Below, piece by piece: positions 1-8,677 of a DNA stretch of 64,000 nt. The translations under genes and the position numbers were made by a program. Positions within the stretch are counted from its first letter, which is position 1, and the number at the start of each line of letters is the position of its first letter. The notes under the pieces were generated by a model. That model made no database searches. It had not been told where the DNA came from and worked only from the letters and a program-made list of their open reading frames with translations. Source of the DNA: Cellulophaga sp. HaHa_2_95 (GTDB lineage: Bacteria; Bacteroidota; Bacteroidia; Flavobacteriales; Flavobacteriaceae); assembly GCF_019278565.1 (NCBI RefSeq), contig NZ_CP058988.1:3224001-3288000 (forward strand), written 5' to 3'.

Positions 1-22
1 ATCTTTGTTAAAAAAATAACTT

Positions 23-220
23 ATGAGCGATGTAGCAAAATGCCCCACTTGCGGTAGCATTTCTAAAATAAAGGAAAAAGATGGTCACATTACGTATGCT
101 GCAGTACAGGATGAACAGGCTTTAAAAAAAATTGGTCAGCTTAAAAAAGCCTTGGAAAAATTTAAACAAAAAGCAGAAGCACTAGAGAAAGAAGTTCAAG
201 AATTGAAGGCCTTAATTTAA
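23..220 (+). CDS. small zinc-ribbon/coiled-coil protein
   Basis: A 65-residue protein of unknown function. Near its start is one CPTCG motif (residues 7-11), half of a zinc ribbon. The rest is a Lys/Glu-rich helix (residues about 30-65) with heptad-like leucines that should form a coiled coil. It is probably cytoplasmic, because it has no signal peptide or membrane segment. The first bases of the window read ATCTTTG, possibly the end of a TAnnTTTG promoter box, which would give a very short leader. The next gene starts 1 bp after its stop, so the two are probably co-transcribed. No family is recognised. Confidence 0.6.
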   Translation: MSDVAKCPTCGSISKIKEKDGHITYAAVQDEQALKKIGQLKKALEKFKQKAEALEKEVQELKALI

Positions 221-221
221 A

Positions 222-842
222 ATGAGGTTTATAAAAAAGAACTATGGCTGGTTTATCGTAACTGTTTTAGCCATTCTCCCTTTATTTATTTTAGCAAATT
301 TCTTAGAAGTTGAATACGCATCAGATTTTGCCGTCAGCTTAAAAGAAAGCGCTGAAAACAATGACCAAAGCACTCTAGAACTATTGTATCACATTTCTGG
401 AGAATTTGCTATACGATGGATGACAGCCGTACTTAGTTGCACCCCATTTTTTATTCTATTTGGAGTTACCAATCTTTATGTACGACAAGCCATGGGTATT
501 GCAACGGCAATTTGGAGTATTATTCATTTTATAATTTTTTGTGCTGCGGAAGGGTTTCTTGAAACGTTTACACAAGTAAATTATATGGCGGGGTTTCTAG
601 CCGTATTGTTATTAGTACCTCTGTCTGTTACCTCAAACAGAAAAGCTATGAGACGGCTAAAAAGCAAATGGAAAAAGCTTCAGAGTTTGGCTTATATCAT
701 TATACTATTAAGCATCGTACACGTCGCAATATTAGATAAAACATGGATGATCTACGCAATTATTGTAGGCTTAGGTTTTATACTCCGAATACCGCTTATC
801 AAAGCACCAATTATAGCATTCAGAAAAAGGAGGTTAGAATAG
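222..842 (+). CDS. ferric-reductase-like transmembrane protein (MsrQ/YedZ-like)
   Basis: A 206-residue polytopic membrane protein with about five or six hydrophobic helices. The order of motifs (helix with TP, an R-x-x-[LM]-G loop, a helix with IIHF, an LTS-like VTSN loop, then RRLKSKWKKLQSLAY and a helix with IVH) follows the heme-binding MsrQ/ferric-reductase-like family. That family passes electrons from quinols or flavins to periplasmic methionine sulfoxide reductase. The histidine normally found in the LHRL motif is Gln here (LQSL), so one heme ligand seems missing. No msrP lies beside it. A flavoprotein of the siderophore-interacting family follows two genes later. The family call is inference from pattern. 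Confidence 0.55.
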   Translation: MRFIKKNYGWFIVTVLAILPLFILANFLEVEYASDFAVSLKESAENNDQSTLELLYHISGEFAIRWMTAVLSCTPFFILFGVTNLYVRQAMGIATAIWSIIHFIIFCAAEGFLETFTQVNYMAGFLAVLLLVPLSVTSNRKAMRRLKSKWKKLQSLAYIIILLSIVHVAILDKTWMIYAIIVGLGFILRIPLIKAPIIAFRKRRLE

Positions 843-869
843 CTTAACTTAAATATAAAATTACATCAT

Positions 870-1730
870 ATGAAAATAGCAGTTACCTCAGCAAGCGGAC
901 AATTAGGCGCTTCCATAGTAAAGCATCTCATTGCATTAGTAGGAAAAGATCAGGTTATTGGTATCGCAAGAACTCCAGAAAAAGCGAAGCATTTAGGGGT
1001 AGAAATTAGAAAAGGGGATTATAATAATAGAGAAGATTTTAATAATGCCCTTCAAGGTGTATCTACCGTACTACTAGTTTCTGGAATGGACGAGCCTCAG
1101 AAAAGAATAGCACAACATCAAAATGTCATTGAAGCTGCAAAAACTCAAGGTGTTCAAAAAATTGTATATACGAGTATCATTGGTAGTGAAGATAATAATG
1201 CTTTCAGTCCCGTCGTTCAAAGTAATCGACAGACTGAAAAAGACGTTAAAAACTCTGGACTTCATTGGGTGATTGGAAGAAACGGAATATACATTGAACC
1301 CGACTTAGAGTATATACCTACCTATTTAAATGCAGGGGAAATAAGCAATTGTGCGGCAGACGGCAAGTGTGCTTATACGAGTAGAGAAGAATTAGGGTAT
1401 GGATATGCCAAAATGTTAACGGAAGAAAAGCATAATGGTCAGATTTACAATCTTATTGGAGAAGCAGTAACGCAAACACAACTTACCGAAGCCATTAATA
1501 CCCTTTACCACACCCATTTAACCTACACGGCTGTATCTGTTGCTGCGTATGCGCAAGAAAGAAAAGAAGCTTTAGGAGATTTTATGGGAACTGTAATTGC
1601 AGGTATTTATGAAGGCATAAGAAATGGCGCCAATAATGTTCCTTCAGATTATGTAAGAGCAGCTGGAAGACCCCATAAATCGCTCTTAAAAATGATAGAA
1701 AACTACAGACAAAATCACCCTCAAAAATAA
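870..1730 (+). CDS. NmrA/QorB-type NAD(P)H-dependent quinone reductase
   Basis: A 286-residue cytoplasmic Rossmann-fold protein of the atypical SDR (NmrA-like) group. The N-terminal beta-strand and dinucleotide loop SASGQLG sit at residues 7-13. The segment with IVYTSIIGSE and the conserved N-R-Q-T-E-K stretch match NAD(P)H:quinone oxidoreductase 2 (QorB-like) proteins, which reduce quinones with NADPH. The usual Tyr-x3-Lys of classical SDRs is not evident, as expected for this branch. It lies 27 bp after the membrane protein and 11 bp before the flavoprotein gene, suggesting a redox operon. The substrate cannot be told from sequence. Confidence 0.8.
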   Translation: MKIAVTSASGQLGASIVKHLIALVGKDQVIGIARTPEKAKHLGVEIRKGDYNNREDFNNALQGVSTVLLVSGMDEPQKRIAQHQNVIEAAKTQGVQKIVYTSIIGSEDNNAFSPVVQSNRQTEKDVKNSGLHWVIGRNGIYIEPDLEYIPTYLNAGEISNCAADGKCAYTSREELGYGYAKMLTEEKHNGQIYNLIGEAVTQTQLTEAINTLYHTHLTYTAVSVAAYAQERKEALGDFMGTVIAGIYEGIRNGANNVPSDYVRAAGRPHKSLLKMIENYRQNHPQK

Positions 1731-1741
1731 CATAGATCCTC

Positions 1742-2470
1742 GTGAGCATTTTAGAACGTATTTTAAAAACCGTAGTATTAGACGAAGCTATTATCACAGA
1801 AAAAGTTGCACTTTCTAAGACTGCTTTTAAAATTAGACTTCAAAGTGATAGCATTAAAAACATAAGTTTTATTCCTGGCGCTTTCCTAAGGTTAGGTATT
1901 GGCATTGGCAAAGAAGAGTTGTCCATGAAAGATAAAATTAGAAGCTATAGTATATGGGATATTAATAGCACCAGTGGCTATCTAGATCTAGCGATTGCCA
2001 CCCATAGTGGGGGTATCGGAAGTCAATGGGCTCAAGATTGTAAAGAAGGAGATACGGTGTTTTACAAGTTGAAAAAAGGAACTTTTTTAGCAGATGCTAC
2101 TGCTGATAGTTACCTTATGATAGGAGACCTTTCTGCACTTTCTCACCTTTATGTGCTCAACAGAGCCGTTGGAGCGGACAAACAGGTAGCTAGCATACTA
2201 TATAACATCCCAAAAAATGAATGTTTTCCTGATATTGACGGAAACTATCCTTTTGCAGTACAAGGGTTACTGCAAGTATCAACTGAAGAAATTATTGCCA
2301 AAATTAAGGACATAGCACCTACACTAAAAGGCTATCAAATGGTATACATTGCTGGTGATAGTAGGGTTTGCATTGCGGCACATTCTTTCTTCAAAAATGA
2401 ACTAGGATGGAATCCAAAACAGATAAAAACAAAACCTTTTTGGAATCCCGATAAAAAAGGATTGGAGTAA
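1742..2470 (+). CDS. siderophore-interacting-type FAD oxidoreductase
   Basis: A 242-residue protein resembling the siderophore-interacting protein (SIP) family, which are NAD(P)H- and FAD-dependent ferric-siderophore reductases. Visible marks are an N-terminal FAD-binding beta-barrel with I-R-S-Y-S (the family R-x-Y-[ST] flavin motif, near residues 64-68), GIGSQWA before a KEGD turn, and a C-terminal NAD-binding part ending in W-N-P-D-K-K-G. The start is GTG at 1742, 11 bp after the previous stop; no better ATG lies in frame upstream. No siderophore transport genes are nearby, so a general flavin reductase role is also possible. Confidence 0.7.
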   Translation: MSILERILKTVVLDEAIITEKVALSKTAFKIRLQSDSIKNISFIPGAFLRLGIGIGKEELSMKDKIRSYSIWDINSTSGYLDLAIATHSGGIGSQWAQDCKEGDTVFYKLKKGTFLADATADSYLMIGDLSALSHLYVLNRAVGADKQVASILYNIPKNECFPDIDGNYPFAVQGLLQVSTEEIIAKIKDIAPTLKGYQMVYIAGDSRVCIAAHSFFKNELGWNPKQIKTKPFWNPDKKGLE

Positions 2471-2611
2471 TCTTTATACGAAGAATCAAACGAAATTTTC
2501 TGCACTTTGCTATCCGTATTTGTCCTGAAGCTCATCTCATAAAACTTCTTAGAATGGCCCCATAATACATCTAATTGACGTAATTTAGAGCGCCATCTGA
2601 AGGAATACATT

Positions 2612-4453
2612 ATGAAGGACATGAAAGTAGTTACATTTATAAAAGCGGTTTTAGAACAGATGCCAAAAGCATGGTTGACCACAACCACGCACCGACTAGA
2701 TATCTACGACGAAAAATTGGCTAAAACTGAATTTTTAATACAATTTGAAGCCTTATTTCAAGCTAATATGGCAAGTCCTTCTGCTTTAGAGGCATTACCT
2801 ACGGCCTATGATTACATCCGTTTAGGACACCCAATATCTTGTGTTTTAGAATGGACTATTGCCAAATTACACCATTTAAAATCAGAGAATGTCATCAGTT
2901 TTTCGTCGAAGACTATGCCAGTACTTGCCATTCTGAGAAAAAATCTACTAGCACACAAAAAAACTAGGATTGTATTCTTAGGAGCACTCCCCTCTTGTTT
3001 TGATGCGGAGCTTATAAAAAATGTTTACGGATATACTTTTCAGTTCACCAACATTAAAACTGTAGCAGAAATAACTGCTTTTGAAGGCAGTACCATCTTG
3101 CTGGCAGAGCAGGAATTAGGCACAACAATTAGCCATCCAAATATCGATTTCACTGTTAGTCTTCATGCAGAACTGGGGAGTATACTCGTAGTTCACGACA
3201 AAAAAAATGAAGCTTATATTTCAGACATACAGCATGTAAGAAGAAGAGAAACTATTGCGATGACGCCATCAAATTCTCTTAAAGCGTTAAAGGCGCTGGT
3301 CGCTAAAGCTCCCTTAGAAAATAGTACAAGTATCGTTGCTAAAAATAAAGCAGAAGTTCTCCAATTAATTGCGAGCGTTACAGGAACTACCTCAAAAGCC
3401 TTGGTTGCCTCTAGTGGGCTTTCCATTCAATATGCTATTATGATGGGGCTGGTTGATGATGCCCAAGCCAAACACCCGGGAAAACCGATCAAATTTATCG
3501 TGCCACCTAATTGTTATGGCGGAACAAATGACCAAGCTAGACGTGTTGCTGCTTGTCTTGACAATGTTGAAGTAGTAGATCTACCTGTAGATGGTGGTCA
3601 TGATATGATACGTAGTATTGATGCTATTTTAGATGATCTTGCAAAAAAAGATGCGGTACCTTACATTATTGCAGAAATCCCAACTAATCCTAGAGTAGAA
3701 GTTCCTGATCTTCAACAATTAAAAGCTGTTTTAATAAAGGAGCGTAAAACTGCAACTGGTGGCATTGCTATAGATCCTGTTTTTATTTTAGATCAAACTT
3801 TTTGTCCGAATGTGCTCTTCTTAGGCGAAGGTAAAATTCTATCTTCTGTTAGAACCATTTCGTATGTTAGCGGCTCAAAATTTCCTAGTGGTGGTCAATG
3901 TACGGCGGGTTATTGCGTAGCTAATACCAAATCTGATGTATTGCTAAAAAAAATAGAAACTCATCTCATGTTGTGTGATAATGAAGCCACGCCACTTCAA
4001 TATAAACTATTGGCTACTCAGCTGCCTTCTATGAATCAAAGAATTAGTGCTGCCTATAAAAATACACGAGAATTTGTAAATTTTATACAAACGACTTTAC
4101 CAGCTGCTAAAATAAATTTTGTCTCAGAATCATTAGCTGCACAAGGGTTTACGCCTTCTGTTTTTTCGTTAGACTTACCTACTAAAGGAACTACGGATAA
4201 AGAAAAGGAAGTTTATAAGAGAGCGTTAAATTTGAAATTAATCAATTTGATGATTAACGAAATCCCTGACGAAAGTAAGTTTTGTGTCAGCTACGGACAA
4301 TTAAAAGGTTGTTATTGGACTGTACCTGCTACTTCTACACAAGGGACTACTAAAGAGGGGGACAAAGACTATATTGTTAGGGCGTCTCTTTCTCCTGATT
4401 TAGATTTACAACGTCACAAAGAAGTGTTTTTAAAATTCGTAAAAAGTATATAG
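2612..4453 (+). CDS. Cys/Met-metabolism PLP-dependent enzyme with N-terminal extension
   Basis: A 613-residue protein whose C-terminal 400 residues follow the cystathionine gamma-synthase/beta-lyase fold-type I PLP family. The pyridoxal-phosphate lysine is most likely Lys423 in SGSKFPSGGQCTAGY, matching the family S-x-[ST]-K-x-x-x-G-H-x-D-x-x-x-G region. Upstream, PPNCYGGT is the cofactor phosphate-side loop. The first ~220 residues have no counterpart in ordinary family members of 380-400 residues and are of unknown fold. The gene stands alone, 141 bp after the SIP gene. The reaction (cystathionine, homocysteine or methionine chemistry) cannot be told; the family call is firm. Confidence 0.75.
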   Translation: MKDMKVVTFIKAVLEQMPKAWLTTTTHRLDIYDEKLAKTEFLIQFEALFQANMASPSALEALPTAYDYIRLGHPISCVLEWTIAKLHHLKSENVISFSSKTMPVLAILRKNLLAHKKTRIVFLGALPSCFDAELIKNVYGYTFQFTNIKTVAEITAFEGSTILLAEQELGTTISHPNIDFTVSLHAELGSILVVHDKKNEAYISDIQHVRRRETIAMTPSNSLKALKALVAKAPLENSTSIVAKNKAEVLQLIASVTGTTSKALVASSGLSIQYAIMMGLVDDAQAKHPGKPIKFIVPPNCYGGTNDQARRVAACLDNVEVVDLPVDGGHDMIRSIDAILDDLAKKDAVPYIIAEIPTNPRVEVPDLQQLKAVLIKERKTATGGIAIDPVFILDQTFCPNVLFLGEGKILSSVRTISYVSGSKFPSGGQCTAGYCVANTKSDVLLKKIETHLMLCDNEATPLQYKLLATQLPSMNQRISAAYKNTREFVNFIQTTLPAAKINFVSESLAAQGFTPSVFSLDLPTKGTTDKEKEVYKRALNLKLINLMINEIPDESKFCVSYGQLKGCYWTVPATSTQGTTKEGDKDYIVRASLSPDLDLQRHKEVFLKFVKSI

Positions 4454-4536
4454 CCTTACGAATACTTGTAATACAACTGAACCTAGTATTTATAAACAAA
4501 TCACTATTTAGAAACTACTAGCATATACAAAATTCC

Positions 4537-4911
4537 ATGGATCATATATTTCAAGTCGTCTATAAAACCTTAAAATGGATTTCTGAAATCTCGGGTATTA
4601 CCTATCATGAGGTAAACATAATTGTATATTATATGGTAGTCCCTACGCTCTTCATCTTTCTTATCAGTAAGATCCTTAAAGCAAAATCATTGCTTATTGG
4701 GTTTATCATCTTTCAATTATTTGTTGTTTTCGTAATTCCTGATTTTGAGAAGTTTGCTACGACGTTATTTGAAGGGTCTGTTAATTTTCTAAATTCTTTT
4801 TCTCAAGTGGGCCTAAATTATGTACAGGCCTCTGTTGTTATTTGTGTAATTATACCTACTGCAATACTAGCTGCATTAATGTATTGGAATAAGAAAATAA
4901 CTCGCAACTAA
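4537..4911 (+). CDS. small four-helix membrane protein
   Basis: A 124-residue hypothetical inner-membrane protein with hydrophobic segments at about residues 24-45, 49-68 and 93-117 and short polar loops. No conserved catalytic motif is seen and no family is recognised. It converges with the monooxygenase gene on the other strand, their stop codons being only 6 bp apart, with no clear terminator hairpin between them. Confidence 0.55.
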   Translation: MDHIFQVVYKTLKWISEISGITYHEVNIIVYYMVVPTLFIFLISKILKAKSLLIGFIIFQLFVVFVIPDFEKFATTLFEGSVNFLNSFSQVGLNYVQASVVICVIIPTAILAALMYWNKKITRN

Positions 4912-4917
4912 AAACCA

Positions 4918-5973
4918 TTAAGATTGTTCACTTATAGTCTTCGCTAGATAGCTTGCATCTTTTGATACACCTCCTAAGGTTGCAGAACCACGCGTATACA
5001 TCCATGGCAGACCAATAAAGTACAGTCCCTCTATATTACTTACACCCCTGTAATTCTTAGGATAATTATTTGCATCTAATTCTAAGCCTTCTATCCATTT
5101 AAAATTGGGCCTGTACCCTGTAGACCAGATTATATTTTTAATACTTGAAATTTTCTTAGATTCAAAAATAATTTCTTCTTTTAATGCATCTTTTGTTCTC
5201 CCTACTGGGATAACATTTTCCCTTGAAAGAATTTCTTTTACATCTGTACCGATAACCGGTTGTTTAGAAGCATTAATTTTTTTTCCAATCCAACTATACT
5301 TAGTATAACTCAAGAACCCAATGAAGGTAAACCACCACCATATTGTTTTTCCTAGAAATTGCTGCGGAATTGATTTTACGGTAGTATCTCCGGAAAAATA
5401 AACCGTTCTACTTTTATCTTTAGAGAGTTCGTTTAAAATTTGATATCCAGAATCGCCACCACCCACTACTAAAGCATCTCCTTCTTGTAATTGACTCACT
5501 TCTTTGTAGTAATTACTGTGCATTTGTAGAATTCGATCTGAAACCTTGGTATGACAAGGGGGCGTATAAGGAATATGAAAAGGTCCTGTGGCTATAATCA
5601 CGTTATTGGCCTGAATAACCCCATCTTTATGTGCTACAGAAAAACCTTTATCGGTCTTACGCACCGCCGTTATTAAGGTGTTTAATTGTACGGGAATATT
5701 GAATTTCTTTACGTAGGTTTTAAAATAATTGGCCACTTCAAATTTCGTAGGGTAATGGCCTTTGGGCGCATCAAATTTTAACCCAGGTAGGTGATTGTAT
5801 TCTGTAGATGTAAATAGTTTTAAAGAATCCCATCTATTTAGCCAAGAAGCTCCAATTTCTTCTTCACCATCTACCACTAAAAAGTTTTTGTTCATTTGCT
5901 GTAAATGGTACCCCATGGCCAAGCCTGCTTGTGCTCCTCCTATTACAACATAATCTAACTTAGTATTACCCAT
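4918..5973 (-). CDS. flavin-containing monooxygenase / FAD-dependent oxidoreductase
   Basis: A 351-residue FAD/NAD(P)-binding protein of the CzcO/flavin-monooxygenase type. The N-terminal FAD site is VVIGGAQAGLAMG (residues about 9-21). The NADPH site is VVGGGDSGYQI near residue 165. ATGPFHIPY precedes the second Rossmann fold and IIWSTGYRPNF is the late FAD contact. In the family NADPH reduces FAD, which then oxygenates N, S or carbonyl groups; the substrate is unknown here. It is cytoplasmic, with no signal peptide. The start ATG at 5973 precedes a short unexplained stretch toward 6089. It is transcribed alone. Confidence 0.8.
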   Translation of the reverse strand: MGNTKLDYVVIGGAQAGLAMGYHLQQMNKNFLVVDGEEEIGASWLNRWDSLKLFTSTEYNHLPGLKFDAPKGHYPTKFEVANYFKTYVKKFNIPVQLNTLITAVRKTDKGFSVAHKDGVIQANNVIIATGPFHIPYTPPCHTKVSDRILQMHSNYYKEVSQLQEGDALVVGGGDSGYQILNELSKDKSRTVYFSGDTTVKSIPQQFLGKTIWWWFTFIGFLSYTKYSWIGKKINASKQPVIGTDVKEILSRENVIPVGRTKDALKEEIIFESKKISSIKNIIWSTGYRPNFKWIEGLELDANNYPKNYRGVSNIEGLYFIGLPWMYTRGSATLGGVSKDASYLAKTISEQS

Positions 5974-6088
5974 TAAAACTTATTACAAATTAAGCCACAA
6001 AAGTAACCATACTGAGATGAAATCTATAGGTATAATGTCCTTATAAAATAGAAAAGAGCACCAACAGCGCTACCTACCTACGAACATT

Positions 6089-6760
6089 TTAGATGTCAAA
6101 ATTCCAAAATTTATTATTTGGCAAAGAGGCTACGAAGGTTTTAGTTTCCTTAGAGCCCTCTATTTGATAAGTTAATTTCCAAGCATGAAGTCCTACCGAT
6201 AGCGGAAAATAGGTTTGATCTGATCCATATTTTTCATCGCCAATAATCGGAATTCCAAGATGGGCTAATTGTGCTCTAATTTGATGAAACCTTCCTGTTT
6301 TAGGTTTTACTTCTAACAGATAACCAAAGTCGTTTTTAGCCATAAGTTTATAACTAAGGTTACAATCTAGCGACTGTTTTGATTTTACAGCGACAATATC
6401 AGCCCTTTTTTCTAGGTTGTTTTTTACTAAAAAATTGATCAAAACACCGGTATCTTTTGCGGGTTTATCTTTTACAATTGCCAAATATGTTTTCTGAACT
6501 TTTCGGCTACTAAACAATTCATTAAAGGCCACTAAGACCTTTTTTTTCTTTGCGAAGATTAATACCCCGCTGGTAACTCTATCTAAGCGATGAATGACAC
6601 CTATATACGGTTTTGATTTACGCTTCACTAAGTGCGCAAAAACCTGATCTTCCATCGTATTATTTTCATACGGGTTTTTTTCACTAATGTACCCTGCCGC
6701 TTTATTTACAACAATATAATCGTTGCTCTCTTCTATTACTTCTAAATTTGGTAATGACAT
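6089..6760 (-). CDS. RluA-family pseudouridine synthase
   Basis: A 223-residue RNA pseudouridine synthase of the RluA/RluC/RluD family, which isomerises uridines in 23S rRNA or tRNA. The catalytic motif HRLDRVTSGVLIF (around residues 58-70) supplies the active-site Asp. GRFHQIRAQL near residue 162 and the C-terminal LHAWKLTY are family marks. It lacks the N-terminal S4 RNA-binding domain, as RluA-type members do. The target uridine cannot be assigned. The methyltransferase gene upstream on the same strand ends 64 bp before its start, so the two may be co-transcribed. Confidence 0.88.
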   Translation of the reverse strand: MSLPNLEVIEESNDYIVVNKAAGYISEKNPYENNTMEDQVFAHLVKRKSKPYIGVIHRLDRVTSGVLIFAKKKKVLVAFNELFSSRKVQKTYLAIVKDKPAKDTGVLINFLVKNNLEKRADIVAVKSKQSLDCNLSYKLMAKNDFGYLLEVKPKTGRFHQIRAQLAHLGIPIIGDEKYGSDQTYFPLSVGLHAWKLTYQIEGSKETKTFVASLPNNKFWNFDI

Positions 6761-6824
6761 GCTAATTATTACTTAATAATTTATGTATTTCTGTCTATCT
6801 TTCTGATGAACGGGTAATTACAGT

Positions 6825-7892
6825 TTATATATGGGTTAACACCCATAATTCTACTTCCTCTAACGTGCGCCAATGTTGCGTTCTCTTTGTTTTATCTGAG
6901 GCTACTTTTACTGATTTTTTATAACACTTCTCCAATTGAAACCTTCCACCATTTGTCAGTTCCATTTCTACAGGATGCTCTTTTGTTGCTGCTGTTATTT
7001 GTCCTAAGTTTGAAAATAAGACCACTAGCCTACCTTGGGGTAATAGCTGTTTTTTTGCTGCTGTAAAAAAGTCTGAGAACAGATTTTTAGGGTAATAAAT
7101 AGCTTCATCAATGCGGCCTAAATTATGTGCTTGCGGCAACCAAGGTGGATTAAAAACAATAAGTTCTGTCTGTTTTTCAAATTTTCCAAATAATGAACCC
7201 TGGTCTAACGTTATTTTTCTAGACAATTTTGTAACGCCCATAAACTCTGTTAACCCAACAATTGCATTAGGATTGGTATCCGTTCCGAAAACATTTTGAA
7301 AACCATACTTAATCATTTGAAGCGATAGTATACCACTGCCTATTCCAATATCTATCGCAGATTTTTTAGCGCCATCATAGCGTTTTAACCACTGATCAAA
7401 AAGTAATAAATGATCAAAACGCGTTGGAAAATAAACGCCGTAATACGGATGCATTTTATTTCTCAATACAGGAACCGAAATGCCGTTTTCATACCATTGC
7501 CAAGCACTATTTAATCCTTGTACTTGAGGCAAAGGTAATAGAAAATCGCTTATTTCTGGATATAACTTTACTAACCAGCCAATAGACGGTGCTTTTTTTA
7601 TCGTCAATTTATGAGCGACAATTTCTACTAGAATTAGATTAGATAGTTTTTGGTATGTAGCACGAAATTTGCGTTGTTCTTGGAAAGAATCATTAGGAAA
7701 CTTTTTTTGAAGATAATGTTTCAATTCTTTTAAAAGAACGAGTCCATTGCTATAAAAAGCTGTTATAAGCACAGGATTACCTGATTCTAGCGTTTTAATT
7801 GTGCGCTTTATATCCGTTGCTCTATGAAATAATTCTAATGGTGTTTGTATTACAATAGGCTCTGGCTTGCTAATCTTTATAGCTGTGTTCAT
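6825..7892 (-). CDS. class I SAM-dependent methyltransferase (NPPW motif)
   Basis: A 355-residue protein with an N-terminal helical domain of about 150 residues and a C-terminal Rossmann-fold methyltransferase. The SAM-binding motif I is AIDIGIGSGILSLQM, followed by GTDTNPNA as the acidic loop. IVFNPPWLP is the [DN]-P-P-[YFW] motif typical of enzymes that methylate amide or amino nitrogens, such as the HemK/PrmC, RsmC and RlmG groups. The substrate is therefore probably a protein Gln or an exocyclic amine of RNA, but it cannot be named. It is upstream of the pseudouridine synthase, a plausible RNA-modification pair. Confidence 0.75.
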   Translation of the reverse strand: MNTAIKISKPEPIVIQTPLELFHRATDIKRTIKTLESGNPVLITAFYSNGLVLLKELKHYLQKKFPNDSFQEQRKFRATYQKLSNLILVEIVAHKLTIKKAPSIGWLVKLYPEISDFLLPLPQVQGLNSAWQWYENGISVPVLRNKMHPYYGVYFPTRFDHLLLFDQWLKRYDGAKKSAIDIGIGSGILSLQMIKYGFQNVFGTDTNPNAIVGLTEFMGVTKLSRKITLDQGSLFGKFEKQTELIVFNPPWLPQAHNLGRIDEAIYYPKNLFSDFFTAAKKQLLPQGRLVVLFSNLGQITAATKEHPVEMELTNGGRFQLEKCYKKSVKVASDKTKRTQHWRTLEEVELWVLTHI

Positions 7893-8677
7893 AGTTAAAA
7901 TTTAAAGTTTTTACGGACTAATGTTTACTCAATTATCCTTGTAATAAGAAAGGAATGCGTGAGGGATTGCAGTATAAATCCCGCAGCCCGATTCCGATAC
8001 TTCGGGAGCGGTGCGAGGAATTGAAACGAAAAGCCCGACCTTGCTGCTGATCTTTTTTCAGCAGTAAGGTCACGCCCGAGCCAGAAAAGACAAAAACAAC
8101 AAAATACCCTTTTGCTTTTTGTTAGGATAGGAATATCTTTTCTTATGATGATATCATCTAAGAATTGGGTCTTTTGTAAAGACCAACTTATCTAAAGTAA
8201 AAATGCTTTGAAATAAACCATGCTTTTATTTTGAATTGAAACGAATTGCAGACTAATGACATTAGCAATGCGTAAGATTAAAAACTATTAAATAGTTACT
8301 TACTAGCAATCAGGCATTAAGTTGGCCACTAGCGTTTCATAAATCAAAATAAGAGCTCATAAAAAAGCCACAGCAATTCGCTCAAGTGAAGCGAAAGGAT
8401 AAATAATACATTGCAAATATACCCTATTGAATCTCTATTCAGGATAGCAAAGTATGTAGAAATAGTTGTGCAACCTTAAAAGAAGCCTCCTACAACTAAA
8501 ATAAAGGCCTAGTCTCTAGGCTGTCTCATATAAAGTTGACTTCTGGTCTATTCTTTTAATTTGATTAAAAAAGGAATCGCCACTAAATCATATTCATAAT
8601 AATTAGAGCTAAAAAACTAGCTTCTTAAAATCAACTTCTGCTGTAGATACATTATTTTTACTGTACAATGCCAATGT
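7893..8677. other. 785-bp intergenic region with a structured element
   Basis: There is no supportable gene here. At about 7951-8096 lies a GC-richer stretch than its surroundings, with two hairpins: a short CCCGA...TCGGG pair near 7987-8006, and a 14-bp stem (GACCTTGCTGCTGA paired with TCAGCAGTAAGGTC, one G-T pair) at 8037-8050/8058-8071 with a T-rich loop. It looks like the dispersed intergenic elements of flavobacterial chromosomes, but there is no second copy in the window to prove it. A small GCCTAG/CTAGGC hairpin lies near 8507-8521. No tRNA or rRNA was seen. Confidence 0.45.
8037..8071. repeat. 14-bp stem-loop of an intergenic element
   Basis: GACCTTGCTGCTGA at 8037-8050 pairs with TCAGCAGTAAGGTC at 8058-8071 around a 7-nt T-rich loop. 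It lacks a trailing T-run on either strand, so a terminator role is doubtful; a dispersed palindromic element is more likely. Confidence 0.5.

Noticed and set aside
7951..8096. tRNA or other stable RNA in the GC-richer intergenic stretch
   Set aside because: It has hairpins but no cloverleaf, no T-loop GTTCGA in the right position and no CCA end.
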